From NCBI GenBank assembly GCA_017302435.1, contig JAFLDL010000015.1:22892-86891 (forward strand): a stretch of 64,000 nucleotides of DNA. Direction: 5' to 3'. The position numbers and the translations under genes are program-made. Below, piece after piece: positions 38,759 to 48,692 of the stretch; within the stretch, counting starts at the first letter, position 1, and every line of letters starts with the position of its first letter. This stretch comes from Candidatus Accumulibacter necessarius. GTDB lineage: Bacteria; Pseudomonadota; Gammaproteobacteria; Burkholderiales; Rhodocyclaceae. Under the pieces are notes generated by a model. The model was not told where the DNA came from and did not search any database. It saw nothing but the letters and a program-made list of their open reading frames with translations.

Positions 38759-40714
38759 TCAGGCGGCGCTGCGCAAACCCTCGCCGCTCACCGTCTGCCC
38801 CAGAACATCGTTAAAGCTCTGACCGATCTTGCCGAGCGCCTGCACTTGCAGGACGAGTTTCTCCTCGACATGCTGCAGCTCCTCGATACGCTCCTCAAGC
38901 GTATCGGTCGCCTGGTGAATCCGCTTGATGCTCTCGAGACGACGCTTGAGCTGAATCTGGTGCTCGCGAATCTGAATCTCCATCGGTGCCATGATCGCCT
39001 TGAGCCATGATTCGGCATCGCGGTTGGCACGTTCGAAAGCCTTTCGCACCTGCACCGCCACCTCCCCGAAGAAGCGCTGCGTGACCTGACTCTTTTCATG
39101 CGTCAGCAACTGGAACATGGTGTTGATGTGAGTGCTGCACCAGTGATCAAGGCGGTCGATCTCCCGCTCGTAGCGCATCAGCGAAAAGCCGATCGGCGCA
39201 CCCAGCTTGAGGCCATGTTCAACGGCGAACTTCTTGTAAATGGCTTCCATCATGGTGAGGATTTCTGTTACCTCGCCCTGGGATCGGGCGAGATTGCCGC
39301 GGGCAACATCGAAGAAATGCTTCATCGCGCCGGATAGCGTCGCGGAAAAGGTCGCGTTGACCATTGCTTCTCGCGTCGTGCTGCTCAGCAAACCAAGGGC
39401 ATCGAGTCCAAGGTGAGCGAAGAGATTGTTGGTCAGTTGCGAAAAGACGCTGCGCACAGCGTAGTAACGCTGCAGGCCAGATTCGAATTCCTCCTTCTCG
39501 ACACGCACCTTGCCCATCATGTATTCGACGACGCCCTTGTTCTTGCCGCGCAGCTCGGTTAGTTCGGTGACCTGTTCACGCAGGCCGACGAGCCGCGAAT
39601 CAAGCAGGCTGCGGGTGCGCTGGTAGCAATCGGTAAACTCGGCGTCGGTATTGTCGCGGACGATCTCCTGCTTGGCCGGAATCACTTCTTCTGAAAGTGC
39701 GTACTCGAGATCGGACAGGCGGCTGCGCTTGAGCAATTCCGCATCATCGTTGATCTTGGCAACCAGCGCCTTCTGTGCCGAAACCGGGAAAATCTGGTCC
39801 TCAGGCAGATTGAGCGTCCACGCGCAGGTATCAACCTGCCGGGCAATCTCGGCGTCGATTTCTGCCGCTGACTTGAGTTCGTCCCACAAGCTGTCGATCT
39901 TGTTTAGAACGACAATGCGACCCTTCTTGCGCCCGCCCGCGGTGCCGATATGTTCGCGCCAGACGGTCAGATCGGACTGCGTGACGCCGGTATCGGCGGC
40001 CAGAATGAAAAGCACGGCATGCGCGTTGGGTAGCAGTGACAGCGTCAGTTCGGGTTCGGTGCCGATTGCGTTCAAACCAGGCGTATCGAGGATGACCAGC
40101 CCTTGCTCGAGCATGGGATGCGGAAAATTGATCACGGCATGGCGCCAGCGCGGGATCTCAACGGTACCGTCGCCGTCAACGCGCAGGACTGCAGAGTCAC
40201 TGTCGCCGATGGCAAAGCCGAGTTTCTCGGCGGTCGCACGATCGACGCGAATGACGTCACTGACGTGGCGCAGAGCATCCTGCATGGCTTCGGCCGAGGT
40301 GGTGTCGATCGGCACTACTTGCCACTCATCGGCAAAACGCTTGTATTCGCTGATGCTGGCGTTGGATCCGCGACTCTCGATAGGCAGTAACTCGATTGAC
40401 GGGGCTTTGGACTTGTCGAACATCAACTCGGTCGGGCACATGGTCGTGCGGCCGGCTGTCGAGGGAAGAATGCGGTTGCCGTAGCCGGCAAAGAAGATGG
40501 CGTTGATCAGTTCCGACTTGCCGCGCGAGAACTCGGCAACGAATGCCACATGCAGACGGTCCTCGCGCAGCTTCTCCAGCAACTGGACGATACGGCGGTC
40601 GGTCTGGGCGTCAGTCAGTTCGTTCTGGACCAGCCAGTCAGCGAACTTCTCGAGAACCCCCGAGATCTGCGCACGCCATTGGCTGTAGGCGGCGAAATGT
40701 TGGGCAAGCGTCAT
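38759..40714 (-). CDS. Dynamin-family large GTPase
   Basis: 651 residues from the ATG at 40714 (MTLAQHFAAYSQWR), which has GGAA 7 nt upstream; a GTG 15 nt earlier also fits. The G1 motif is AEFSRGKSELINAI near residue 65, G3 LDTPGLNAIG near 205 and G4 LNKIDSLW near 265. Long helical bundles follow. Bacterial dynamin-like proteins remodel membranes; some take part in stress or phage tolerance. It stands alone between DUF3299 and mutM, without the tandem partner seen in many bacteria. Confidence 0.85.
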   Translation of the reverse strand: MTLAQHFAAYSQWRAQISGVLEKFADWLVQNELTDAQTDRRIVQLLEKLREDRLHVAFVAEFSRGKSELINAIFFAGYGNRILPSTAGRTTMCPTELMFDKSKAPSIELLPIESRGSNASISEYKRFADEWQVVPIDTTSAEAMQDALRHVSDVIRVDRATAEKLGFAIGDSDSAVLRVDGDGTVEIPRWRHAVINFPHPMLEQGLVILDTPGLNAIGTEPELTLSLLPNAHAVLFILAADTGVTQSDLTVWREHIGTAGGRKKGRIVVLNKIDSLWDELKSAAEIDAEIARQVDTCAWTLNLPEDQIFPVSAQKALVAKINDDAELLKRSRLSDLEYALSEEVIPAKQEIVRDNTDAEFTDCYQRTRSLLDSRLVGLREQVTELTELRGKNKGVVEYMMGKVRVEKEEFESGLQRYYAVRSVFSQLTNNLFAHLGLDALGLLSSTTREAMVNATFSATLSGAMKHFFDVARGNLARSQGEVTEILTMMEAIYKKFAVEHGLKLGAPIGFSLMRYEREIDRLDHWCSTHINTMFQLLTHEKSQVTQRFFGEVAVQVRKAFERANRDAESWLKAIMAPMEIQIREHQIQLKRRLESIKRIHQATDTLEERIEELQHVEEKLVLQVQALGKIGQSFNDVLGQTVSGEGLRSAA

Positions 40715-40789
40715 GTCAGGTTCCAGCACAAGGCAGTAATTTTCACTTTATCACAAACTCTCGTTCAATCAGCAACATGGGACAACGGT

Positions 40790-41617
40790 TCAACGCTGAC
40801 AATGGGGACAGTAGAAAGTCGATCGACCCGCCTGACGGATGGCGCGCACCGGCCGGGCGCAGCTCGGACACGACTCGCCCGCACGACCGTAGACGGCGCA
40901 CGAAAGCTGGAAGCAGCCGGCACCGCCATCGCTATGGACGTAGTCGCGTACCGTGCTGCCACCAGCCGCGATTGCCGCCGCCAGCGTTGCGCGGATGGCA
41001 TCAGCGAGTACGCGATAGCGCTCACGACTGATCCTGTTTGCCTTGCGTAGCGGGGAAATGCCCGCCTGAAACAGGCTTTCCGCAGCGTAGATGTTGCCGA
41101 TCCCAACCACCAGCCGGGCATCCATCAGCAATGGCTTGATCGGTGCGCGGCGAATACGCGTCGCGCTGTACAGCCAGTCACCATTGAAGCCGTCGGACAG
41201 CGGTTCAATGCCCAGACCGGCCAGCACGTGGTGGCTTTCCACCTGTGCACCCTCGTGCCAGAGCAAGGCCCCGAAGCGACGGGGATCACGCAGACGGAGA
41301 ACCGTCTGCGCGAACACCAGGTCGACGTGGTCATGCTTTGCGGCGGGCGTATCCGGCGGTACCAGCCGCAAACTGCCGGACATCCCCAGGTGAAGCAGCA
41401 ACCAGCCGCCCCCGAACGCGCTCTGGCAGTCAAACAAGAGATACTTGCCGCGCCGCAGGATGGCGTCCACCCGCAGGCCGGCAAGCCGTGCCTGGAGCCC
41501 GGCCGGAATCTCGTGACGCAGTCTCGGCGTACGCACCAAGGCGCCGACGATACTTTGTTGAGACAAGTAAGGAAGCAATCCTTGACGGGTCACTTCAACT
41601 TCCGGGAGTTCTGGCAT
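40790..41617 (-). CDS. mutM: Formamidopyrimidine-DNA glycosylase
   Basis: 275 residues starting MPELPEVEVTRQGL: catalytic Pro2 and Glu3 are present. The helix-two-turn-helix NIYAAESLFQAGISPLR lies near residue 175 and the C-terminal zinc finger is complete (CPSC...CPHC, with YCPHCQR at the end). It removes 8-oxoguanine. It is divergent from the TPR gene at 41714. Confidence 0.96.
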   Translation of the reverse strand: MPELPEVEVTRQGLLPYLSQQSIVGALVRTPRLRHEIPAGLQARLAGLRVDAILRRGKYLLFDCQSAFGGGWLLLHLGMSGSLRLVPPDTPAAKHDHVDLVFAQTVLRLRDPRRFGALLWHEGAQVESHHVLAGLGIEPLSDGFNGDWLYSATRIRRAPIKPLLMDARLVVGIGNIYAAESLFQAGISPLRKANRISRERYRVLADAIRATLAAAIAAGGSTVRDYVHSDGGAGCFQLSCAVYGRAGESCPSCARPVRAIRQAGRSTFYCPHCQR

Positions 41618-41713
41618 TGCTGCTACCGCGAAAAGTCCATAACATGCGCAAACGGATTATGACGCAAACTCCCCAGGCAGATCCGGCAACTGTTTGCCGC
41701 AGGCAAGGAAACC

Positions 41714-43456
41714 ATGAAACCGACCAAGACGACCCTCCTCTGCGCTGCCCTGGCGCTGACCTTCGGCCTGCCGGCGCTGGGCGAAGAACTGGCAGCCAAG
41801 AAGCCCAGGGCGACGACGCGTGAGTCAAGAACCGCGAGGCCCGAGGCAGCCCCCGACGCCAAGGACTACAGCGAGCTGAGCGGACAGGTGGTCTATCAGG
41901 TCCTGCTTGCGGAAATGGCCCTGCAGCGAGGCAAGACAGAATTCGCCAGCCAGGCCTACGCGGATCTGGCTGTGCGCAGCCGAGACCCGGCAATCCTGCA
42001 ACGGGCCATTGAGGTGGCCGGTCACGCGCGTCGTCTGGATCTGGTGCTCGAACTCGCCCGCCTGTGGGTTGAGGTCGAGCCCGACTCCCAGCGCGCGCAG
42101 CAAGTCTTGGTCGGTGTCCTGATCATGTCCAATCAGCTGGAGGGGCTGGCACCGCAGCTGATTCGCCTGCTTGAGGCGGACAAGGATGCGTTGCCTGCCA
42201 ACCTCCTGGCACTCAACCGGATGTTTGCCCGTAGCCCGGATCGGCAGGCGGTCCTGCAGTTGATCAGCCAGGCGTGCAAGCCATTCTTCGGTCTCGCCGA
42301 AGCCCATTACGCCGTTGCCGTGGCTGCCAGCGCTGCGGACCAGCAGGAACAGGCACTCGCTGAAGCGCGCCAGGCGCTCGCGCAACGCCCGGACTGGGAG
42401 GCTGCCGCCTTGCTGGAGGCGCAAATCCTGGCCAAAAAGTCTCCCGCCGAGGCCATCAGATCGCTGCAGCGTTTCGTCGAACGTCATCCGGGTGCGCGCG
42501 ACGCTCAACTGCAACTCGCCCGCGTGCTGGTGGCTGAAAAGCGTTACAGCGAGGCCAGGCGTCAGTTCGAGCAGTTGCTGCTCGCCTACCCGGACAATCC
42601 TGACGTGGTTTTCCCGGTCGCCATCCTGGCACTGCAGGAAAACGATACGGCACTCGCCGAGAAACAGCTCAAACACCTGGTCACGCTTGATTTCCAGCAC
42701 AAGAGTGCGCCCTATTACTACCTTGGTCAGATTACCGAGGAGGGTAAGCGCAGTGACGAAGCATTGGCCTATTACCGGCAGGTTGGCCCCGGTGAGCACT
42801 ATCTCCCGGCGCAGGTGCGCAGCGCAGCCATCCTCTCTCGTTCGGGAAAACTCGACGAGGCAAGGAAGCAACTTCGCGAGGCCGCCGACAGGAGCCCCGA
42901 ACTCGGTGTCCAGCTTTCCATTGCCGAAGCAGCCCTGTTGCGCGATGCCAAGCAGAACGAAGCAGCGCTTGAACTGCTGGAGCAGGAACTCGGCAAGCAA
43001 CCGGAGCAACCCGAGTTGCTCTACGAGTCTGCGCTGCTGGCCGAAAGGCTCGGACGAGTGGAACAGATGGAAAGCCGCCTGCGCAAGCTGATAGAGCTGC
43101 AGCCGGACAGTGCACAGGCTTACAACGCACTTGGCTACTCTTACGCCGATCGCAACATACGGCTGCCCGAGGCACGTCAGCTCATCGAAAAGGCGCTCCA
43201 GTTGGCACCCAACGACCCCTTCATTCTCGACAGCATGGGCTGGGTGCTGTACCGTCAAGGCGATCTCGAAGGGGCGCTGGGCTACCTCCAGCGCGCCCAC
43301 AGCCAGCGACCCGACCCGGAGATCGCCGCGCACACCGGCGAAGTGTTGTGGATGCTTGGGCGTAAGGAAGAGGCACGGCACACCCTGCGCGAGGCGCAGA
43401 AAAAAGACCCGTCAAGCGAGATACTGACGGAAGCGATCAAGCGATTCGCCCCCTGA
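41714..43456 (+). CDS. Exported TPR-repeat protein
   Basis: 580 residues with a signal peptide (MKPTKTTLLCAALALTFGLPALG) and at least ten helical TPR-type repeats; the last ones (AYNALGYSYADRNIRLPEARQLIEKAL, DSMGWVLYRQGDLEGALGYLQRA) are canonical. It is probably periplasmic or outer-membrane associated. Betaproteobacteria keep such a gene before lolB-ispE, but its function is not established. lolB begins 30 nt downstream. Confidence 0.85.
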   Translation: MKPTKTTLLCAALALTFGLPALGEELAAKKPRATTRESRTARPEAAPDAKDYSELSGQVVYQVLLAEMALQRGKTEFASQAYADLAVRSRDPAILQRAIEVAGHARRLDLVLELARLWVEVEPDSQRAQQVLVGVLIMSNQLEGLAPQLIRLLEADKDALPANLLALNRMFARSPDRQAVLQLISQACKPFFGLAEAHYAVAVAASAADQQEQALAEARQALAQRPDWEAAALLEAQILAKKSPAEAIRSLQRFVERHPGARDAQLQLARVLVAEKRYSEARRQFEQLLLAYPDNPDVVFPVAILALQENDTALAEKQLKHLVTLDFQHKSAPYYYLGQITEEGKRSDEALAYYRQVGPGEHYLPAQVRSAAILSRSGKLDEARKQLREAADRSPELGVQLSIAEAALLRDAKQNEAALELLEQELGKQPEQPELLYESALLAERLGRVEQMESRLRKLIELQPDSAQAYNALGYSYADRNIRLPEARQLIEKALQLAPNDPFILDSMGWVLYRQGDLEGALGYLQRAHSQRPDPEIAAHTGEVLWMLGRKEEARHTLREAQKKDPSSEILTEAIKRFAP

Positions 43457-43485
43457 GCCAGCAGCCCCCTCGGCGTGCCGTCGGC

Positions 43486-44094
43486 TTGAAGCGCCACCGC
43501 TCGCGCCTTTACGTGGTCGGCGTGCTCGTGCTGTCTGCCTGCGTGACCCCGCCACTACCGGCCAGCGTTCCCGTCCCGATCGCCGTAGAGCGAAACGGCC
43601 TCGACGCCTTTTCGCTGAGCGGCCGCTTTTCGATGCGCCACGAGGGCAAGAGCTACGTCGGTCAGCTAACGTGGCGGCATGACGGCGCCGACAACGAACT
43701 GGTACTTTCGTCGCCACTCGGTCAAGGTCTGGCCGAAATCATCAGCGACTCTGGCGGCGCCCGGCTAACCGGCAGTGACGGCAGATCACAAACGGCAGCC
43801 AATGCCGACGAGTTGTTGCAGTCGGCTCTTGCTTATCCCTTGTCCCTGAGCCAGCTGCTCGACTGGCTGCGCGGCCGGAACCCTGATCACGGCAAAATGG
43901 TGCGCGACGCCCTGGGACGCCCGCTGCACCTGAGTCACGAGGACTGGCGGATCGACTACGACTACGACAGCGATGACCCACAGGCACTGCCCGGCCGCCT
44001 GTTTGTCGAGCGAGAAGGCGGCTTCACGTTGCGGCTGCGCATCGATCAGTGGCAGCGGCTACCTGCCGACACCGCTGGTGACTCTGCCAAGTGA
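43486..44094 (+). CDS. lolB: Outer-membrane lipoprotein insertion protein LolB
   Basis: 202 residues beginning with TTG, the only start between the preceding stop and the signal peptide. The lipobox is LSAC near residue 19, so the protein is lipidated. FSLSGRFSMRHEGKSYVGQLTW near residue 42 is LolB-like. It receives lipoproteins from LolA and inserts them in the outer membrane. Its stop overlaps the ispE GTG start (GTGA). Confidence 0.9.
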   Translation: MKRHRSRLYVVGVLVLSACVTPPLPASVPVPIAVERNGLDAFSLSGRFSMRHEGKSYVGQLTWRHDGADNELVLSSPLGQGLAEIISDSGGARLTGSDGRSQTAANADELLQSALAYPLSLSQLLDWLRGRNPDHGKMVRDALGRPLHLSHEDWRIDYDYDSDDPQALPGRLFVEREGGFTLRLRIDQWQRLPADTAGDSAK

Positions 44095-44957
44095 CCGCCA
44101 ACCGTCTCGCCTGGGGCTGGCACAGCATCTATCCTGCGCCAGCCAAGCTCAACCTCTTTCTGCACGTCACTGGCAGACGTGCCGATGGTTACCACTTGCT
44201 GCAAACCGTGTTCCGCTTTCTCGGACACGGCGACCGATTGCGCTTTTCGCCACGCGCTGACGGCTTGATACACCTGACCACGCCGCTTCCGGGAGTAGTG
44301 GCGGAGCAGGATCTGACCGTGCGTGCTGCTCGGCTGCTGCAGACGGAGACGGCGTGCCGGGCGGGTGTCGATATCCGCATCGAAAAGCGTCTGCCACTCG
44401 GCGGCGGCCTCGGTGGCGGCAGTTCCGATGCGGCAACCGTACTGCTGGCACTCAACCATCTCTGGCAACTTGACTTGCCCCGCTGGCGCCTGCAGAAAAT
44501 GGGCCTCGCTCTCGGGGCCGACGTGCCAGTGTTCATTTTCGGGCACAACGCTTTTGCCGAGGGCGTCGGCGAAAAACTGCAAGCGGTCGAACTTCCTCCG
44601 CGCTGGTATGTGGTCCTCGAGCCACCACTGCAGGTTCCGACAGCAGCCATTTTTGGCGCGCCGGAGCTAAAGCGCGATTCGCTGCCGATTGAACCTCAGG
44701 CGTGGCGCCCCGGAGTCGGCGGCAATGACCTCGAAGCCGTGGCCTGCGCCCGCTTTCCTTCAATTGCTCGGCACATTGCCTGCCTGTCTGCCCTGGCGCC
44801 GTCTCCTGCACGCATGAGTGGTTCCGGGGCTTGCGTTTTCGCCGAGTTCGCAGGCCGCGAAGAAGCCGGAGCCGCCCTGCGGCAACTGCCCGAGGGGATG
44901 CGTAGCTGGGCGACGGCAGGTCTGGATCGACATCCGCTGCTCGAACTGGCGGACTGA
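44091..44957 (+). CDS. ispE: 4-diphosphocytidyl-2-C-methyl-D-erythritol kinase
   Basis: 288 residues with a GTG start overlapping lolB by 4 nt. The GHMP-kinase ATP loop is LGGGLGGGSSDAATVL near residue 105, and YPAPAKLNLFLHVTGRRADGYH marks the N-terminus. It performs the fourth step of the MEP isoprenoid pathway. lolB-ispE-tRNA-Gln-prs is a typical betaproteobacterial order. Confidence 0.95.
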   Translation: MTANRLAWGWHSIYPAPAKLNLFLHVTGRRADGYHLLQTVFRFLGHGDRLRFSPRADGLIHLTTPLPGVVAEQDLTVRAARLLQTETACRAGVDIRIEKRLPLGGGLGGGSSDAATVLLALNHLWQLDLPRWRLQKMGLALGADVPVFIFGHNAFAEGVGEKLQAVELPPRWYVVLEPPLQVPTAAIFGAPELKRDSLPIEPQAWRPGVGGNDLEAVACARFPSIARHIACLSALAPSPARMSGSGACVFAEFAGREEAGAALRQLPEGMRSWATAGLDRHPLLELAD

Positions 44958-44996
44958 CTGGACAAGCCTGACGACCCTGATTGTTGTTCGTTGCGC

Positions 44997-45025
44997 TTTT
45001 TTTCCTGACGAATCCCCGGTATAAT
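44997..45025 (+). promoter_or_regulatory. Promoter of tRNA-Gln (and probably prs)
   Basis: A perfect -10 TATAAT at 45020-45025 lies 17 bp after a T-rich TTTTTT at -35 (a weak match). The GC-rich discriminator CCGCGCC follows, as in stringently controlled stable-RNA promoters. It is 39 nt upstream of the tRNA. Confidence 0.65.
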
Positions 45026-45064
45026 CCGCGCCTCGTTCGCCATCCAGGCGATGCGAGCGACCGC

Positions 45065-45141
45065 TGGGGAGTGGCCAAGTTGGTTAAGGCACCGGATTTT
45101 GATTCCGGCATTCGAAGGTTCGAATCCTTCCTCCCCAGCCA
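45065..45141 (+). tRNA. tRNA-Gln (anticodon TTG)
   Basis: 77 nt. The acceptor stem TGGGGAG pairs with CTCCCCA, followed by discriminator G and an encoded CCA. The anticodon stem-loop reads CCGGA-TTTTGAT-TCCGG, giving anticodon TTG, and the T-arm is GAAGG-TTCGAAT-CCTTC. The sequence closely follows E. coli tRNA-Gln. Confidence 0.96.
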
Positions 45142-45230
45142 CTCAATCTCTGTCAAAGCGGGCAGGCACCCTCACCTGCCCGTCTTGCTTTATACGGCGC
45201 CGATGCTTCCGGCGCCACGGGAAGCGCACC

Positions 45231-46181
45231 ATGGCCTATGACAGCCTGATGGTATTCACCGGCAACGCCAACCCTGCCCTGGCTGCCGACGTCGTCAAGC
45301 GCCTCAACATCTCGCTTGGCCGCGCCCACGTCGGGCGCTTTTCCGACGGTGAAATCAGCGTCGAAATTCAGGAGCACGTTCGCGGGATGGACGTGTTCAT
45401 TCTCCAGTCGACCTGCGCACCAGCCAACGAGAACCTGATGGAGCTGCTGGTGATGGCCGACGCGCTCAAACGCGCCTCGGCTGCCAGGATTACTGCCGCC
45501 ATCCCCTACTTCGGCTACGCGCGCCAGGATCGCCGCGTGCGCTCGGCGCGAGTGCCGATCGCCGCCAAGCTGGTCGCGGACCTTCTCACCGCTGCGGGTG
45601 TGCACCGGGTGTTGACCATGGACCTGCACACCGAGCAGATTCAGGGTTTCTTCAACATCCCGGTGGACAACATCTACTCGCTGCCGATCATGCTCGGCGA
45701 CGTCTGGAAGCGGGACTTCGACCACCTGATGGTCGTTTCACCCGACGTCGGCGGTGTGGTTCGGGCGCGGGCGCTGGCCAAGCGGCTCGAATGCGACCTG
45801 GCGATAATCGACAAACGCCGCCCGAAAGCCAATGTGTCCGAGGTGATGAACATCATCGGCGAGGTCGAAGGACGGACCTGCGTGATCATGGACGACCTGG
45901 TCGACACCGCAGGAACCCTGTGCAAGGCGGCGACCGCACTCAAGGAACATGGCGCACGGCAAGTACTGTCCTATTGCGTGCATCCGGTTCTTTCGGGTAA
46001 TGCCGTCGAGCGTATCAACAGTTCCGATCTCGACGAGCTGGTGGTGACTGACACCATTCCACTGCGCGACGACGCACGGAATTCCCCCCGCATCCGCCAG
46101 TTGTCGGTGGCTGAAGTGATGGCCGAAACCATTCGCCGGATCAGCAACGAGGACTCCGTTTCCTCACTATTCATCGAGTAG
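45231..46181 (+). CDS. prs: Ribose-phosphate pyrophosphokinase
   Basis: 316 residues from the ATG at 45231 ([18 protein letters not shown]), with GGGAAG 6 nt upstream; the frame extends back through the tRNA but that is not coding. [27 protein letters not shown] and the PRPP-binding loop [13 protein letters not shown] are conserved. It makes PRPP for nucleotides, His, Trp and NAD. It is about 90 bp downstream of the tRNA and probably shares its promoter. Confidence 0.96.
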   Translation: MAYDSLMVFTGNANPALAADVVKRLNISLGRAHVGRFSDGEISVEIQEHVRGMDVFILQSTCAPANENLMELLVMADALKRASAARITAAIPYFGYARQDRRVRSARVPIAAKLVADLLTAAGVHRVLTMDLHTEQIQGFFNIPVDNIYSLPIMLGDVWKRDFDHLMVVSPDVGGVVRARALAKRLECDLAIIDKRRPKANVSEVMNIIGEVEGRTCVIMDDLVDTAGTLCKAATALKEHGARQVLSYCVHPVLSGNAVERINSSDLDELVVTDTIPLRDDARNSPRIRQLSVAEVMAETIRRISNEDSVSSLFIE

Positions 46182-46211
46182 GGCGCCGGTCGCCCGCTGT
46201 ACTGATTTTTC

Positions 46212-46243
46212 AACCCCTCGCCTGGTCGCGGGCGGGGTTTGTT
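46212..46243 (+). terminator. Candidate terminator / hairpin between prs and rplY
   Basis: AACCCC pairs with GGGGTT (with a small bulge and an extra GCC/GGC), followed by TTTGTTT. It could attenuate transcription between prs and rplY; the hairpin is imperfect. Confidence 0.5.
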
Positions 46244-46261
46244 TCACACCAGGAGTCGTCC

Positions 46262-46864
46262 ATGAAGTTTCAAGTTGAAGCGCGCAAGCGCATCTTGCAG
46301 GGGTCCGGAGCGAGCCGCCGCCTGCGTCGTCAAAAAAGGGTACCGGCCATCGTTTACGGTGGCGCGGCTGGTCCGCAGTTGATCGACATCGATCATAACG
46401 AGATCCTGCTGAACCTCGGCAAGGAAGCGTTCCACGCGTCCGTCCTGACGCTGAATATCGACGGCGTTGCCGAAAGCGTCGTCCTGCGAGACTCGCAGCG
46501 GCACCCGTGGAAGCCGCTGATCCTGCACTGCGATTTCCAGCGCGTCGACGCCGTGCATGCCATTCACCAGCGGGTGCCGCTGCACTTCATCAACGCCGAC
46601 ATCGCACCGGGCGTCAAGATCAGCGGCGGCAACGTCTCGCACACGCACAACGACATCGAGGTGAGCTGCCTGCCGCAAGACCTGCCCGCCTACATCGAAG
46701 TCGACCTCCAGAACCTCGAAGCCGGCCACTCGATCCACGCTTCAGAACTCATCTTCCCGGCTGGCGTCAAGCCGGTGGTGCATGGGGACGACTACGTCGT
46801 GGTGTCGATCCCCGCCAAGAAGGCTGCTGCCGAGGCTGACGAGGGCGAAGCGGCCGCCGGCTGA
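46262..46864 (+). CDS. rplY: 50S ribosomal protein L25/general stress protein Ctc
   Basis: 200 residues, the long Ctc form with an N-terminal 5S rRNA-binding domain ([24 protein letters not shown]...) and a C-terminal TL5-like beta domain ending in an Ala/Glu-rich tail. The prs-rplY-pth order is conserved in Betaproteobacteria. Confidence 0.95.
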   Translation: MKFQVEARKRILQGSGASRRLRRQKRVPAIVYGGAAGPQLIDIDHNEILLNLGKEAFHASVLTLNIDGVAESVVLRDSQRHPWKPLILHCDFQRVDAVHAIHQRVPLHFINADIAPGVKISGGNVSHTHNDIEVSCLPQDLPAYIEVDLQNLEAGHSIHASELIFPAGVKPVVHGDDYVVVSIPAKKAAAEADEGEAAAG

Positions 46865-46887
46865 ACCCGCCCGCCGCCATACACCAG

Positions 46888-46927
46888 GCCGCCGTCCGGC
46901 ACCCGGTGCCGGCGGCGGCTTGTTTTT
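46888..46927 (+). terminator. Intrinsic terminator after rplY
   Basis: GCCGCCG(T)CCGGCAC at 46888-46902 pairs with GTGCCGGCGGCGGC at 46906-46919 with one bulged T, followed by TTGTTTTT. It is a strong GC stem with a U-rich tail, just before pth. Confidence 0.85.
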
Positions 46928-46947
46928 GTCGCGGAGCACTCGATGTC

Positions 46948-47517
46948 ATGTCACCACCCCGCCTGATCGTCGGCCTCGGCAACCCCGGCGATGAATACGC
47001 AGATACCCGGCACAATATCGGCTTCTGGTTCATTGACCAGCTCGCGCGCCGCTTGCAGGTTCCGCTGACGCCGCAAGGAAAGTTCCTTGGCCGGGCCAGC
47101 CGGCACGGAGATCTGTGGCTCCTGCAGCCCATGACTTACATGAACCTCTCCGGGCAGGCGGTCGCCGCTCTGGCCCGCTTCTACAAGATCGCCGCCGAAG
47201 AAACACTGGTCGTGCATGATGACCTTGATCTGCCGCCAGGGGCCATCCGGCTCAAGCAGGGCGGCGGCAACGGTGGCCACAACGGTTTGAAGGACATCCA
47301 GGCCCGCCTGGCAACACCCGATTTCTGGCGGCTGCGGCTGGGAATCGGCCATCCCGGCGAGCGCGCCGAAGTCATCAATTACGTCCTCAAGGCGCCGCGG
47401 CGCGAAGAGCAGGACCTGATCGACCCGGCCATCGACCGCTGCCTGCTCGCCTGGCCTTTGCTCGCCGCTGGCGATTACGCTGCCGCCCAGCGGCAACTGC
47501 ACCTCAAGACCCCCTAA
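46948..47517 (+). CDS. pth: Peptidyl-tRNA hydrolase
   Basis: 189 residues from the ATG at 46948 ([23 protein letters not shown]); the frame is open 14 codons upstream, through the terminator tail. The catalytic His is in [12 protein letters not shown], with [11 protein letters not shown] and [25 protein letters not shown] also conserved. It recycles peptidyl-tRNA. ychF follows after 16 bp. Confidence 0.95.
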   Translation: MSPPRLIVGLGNPGDEYADTRHNIGFWFIDQLARRLQVPLTPQGKFLGRASRHGDLWLLQPMTYMNLSGQAVAALARFYKIAAEETLVVHDDLDLPPGAIRLKQGGGNGGHNGLKDIQARLATPDFWRLRLGIGHPGERAEVINYVLKAPRREEQDLIDPAIDRCLLAWPLLAAGDYAAAQRQLHLKTP

Positions 47518-47533
47518 TTATCGGAATCTGCGC

Positions 47534-48625
47534 ATGAGCCTCCAATGCGGTATCGTCGGTCTGCCGAACGTCGGCAAGTCCACCCTCTTCAATGCCCTGA
47601 CCAAGGCCGGCATCGCCGCCGAGAACTATCCCTTCTGCACCATCGAGCCCAACGTCGGCATTGTCGAAGTGCCCGATCCCCGCCTGCAGCAGATCTCGGC
47701 CATCGTCAAACCGCAGCGCATCCAGCCGGCGATCGTCGAGTTCGTCGATATCGCCGGCCTGGTTGCCGGCGCCTCGAAGGGCGAAGGCCTGGGCAACCAG
47801 TTCCTGGCCAATATTCGTGAAACTGACGCCATCGTCAGCGTCGTCCGCTGCTTCGAGGACGACAACGTCGTCCATGTCTCGGGGCGCGTGGACCCGCTGG
47901 CCGACATCGAAACGATCCTCACCGAACTGGCACTGGCCGACCTGGCCGCGGTCGAGCGCACGCTCAATCGCGAGAGCAAGAAAGCCCGCGCCGGCGACAA
48001 GGACGCGCAGAAACTGGTCGCGGTGCTCGAACGCCTGCTGCCCCATCTCAACGACAGCAGACCTGCGCGCACGCTGCCCATGTCGGCCGACGAGAAGGCG
48101 CTGCTCAAACCCCTCTGCCTTTTGACCATCAAGCCGATGATGTACGTCGGCAACGTGCTCGAAGACGGTTTCCAGAACAATCCGCACCTCGACCTGCTTC
48201 GCCAGCATGCCGCCGCTGAAGGCGCGCCCGTAGTCGCCCTGTGCGCCAAGATCGAAGCCGAACTCGCCGATCTGGACGACGAAGACAAGGCCGTTTTCCT
48301 CGCCGACCTCGGGCTTGAAGAACCCGGGCTGAACCGCCTGATCCGTGCCGCCTATCAGTTGCTTGGCCTGCAGACCTACTTCACGGCGGGTGTCAAGGAG
48401 GTCCGGGCGTGGACCATCCACGTCGGCGATACCGCACCGCAGGCCGCCGGCGTCATCCATACCGACTTCGAACGAGGTTTCATCCGCGCGCAAACGATCG
48501 CCCTCGCCGACTTCCTCGCCTACAAGGGCGAGCAGGGTGCCAAGGAAGCCGGCAAGATGCGCGCCGAAGGCAAGGAGTACGTGGTCAAGGACGGCGACGT
48601 ATTGAATTTTCTGTTCAACGTCTGA
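47534..48625 (+). CDS. ychF: Ribosome-binding ATPase YchF (OLA1-like)
   Basis: 363 residues. G1 is [14 protein letters not shown]; the NKxD position is degenerate as in the YchF/OLA1 group, which prefers ATP; the C-terminal TGS domain ends with [15 protein letters not shown]. pth-ychF is a conserved pair. It is the last housekeeping gene before an accessory stretch. Confidence 0.96.
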   Translation: MSLQCGIVGLPNVGKSTLFNALTKAGIAAENYPFCTIEPNVGIVEVPDPRLQQISAIVKPQRIQPAIVEFVDIAGLVAGASKGEGLGNQFLANIRETDAIVSVVRCFEDDNVVHVSGRVDPLADIETILTELALADLAAVERTLNRESKKARAGDKDAQKLVAVLERLLPHLNDSRPARTLPMSADEKALLKPLCLLTIKPMMYVGNVLEDGFQNNPHLDLLRQHAAAEGAPVVALCAKIEAELADLDDEDKAVFLADLGLEEPGLNRLIRAAYQLLGLQTYFTAGVKEVRAWTIHVGDTAPQAAGVIHTDFERGFIRAQTIALADFLAYKGEQGAKEAGKMRAEGKEYVVKDGDVLNFLFNV

Positions 48626-48692
48626 CCCAGCGGCCCATCAAAAGTCAGTTTTTTTGCCCAATTGGGTTTGAATGGGCGTGGTATTGGACGCC

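Noticed and set aside
41825-43381. 518-codon minus-strand open frame opposite the TPR gene
   Set aside because: Antisense shadow; the plus-strand TPR repeats and signal peptide are clear.
45051-45230. N-terminal extension of Prs from an upstream ATG
   Set aside because: It would translate through the tRNA-Gln gene; the Prs N-terminus starts cleanly at 45231.
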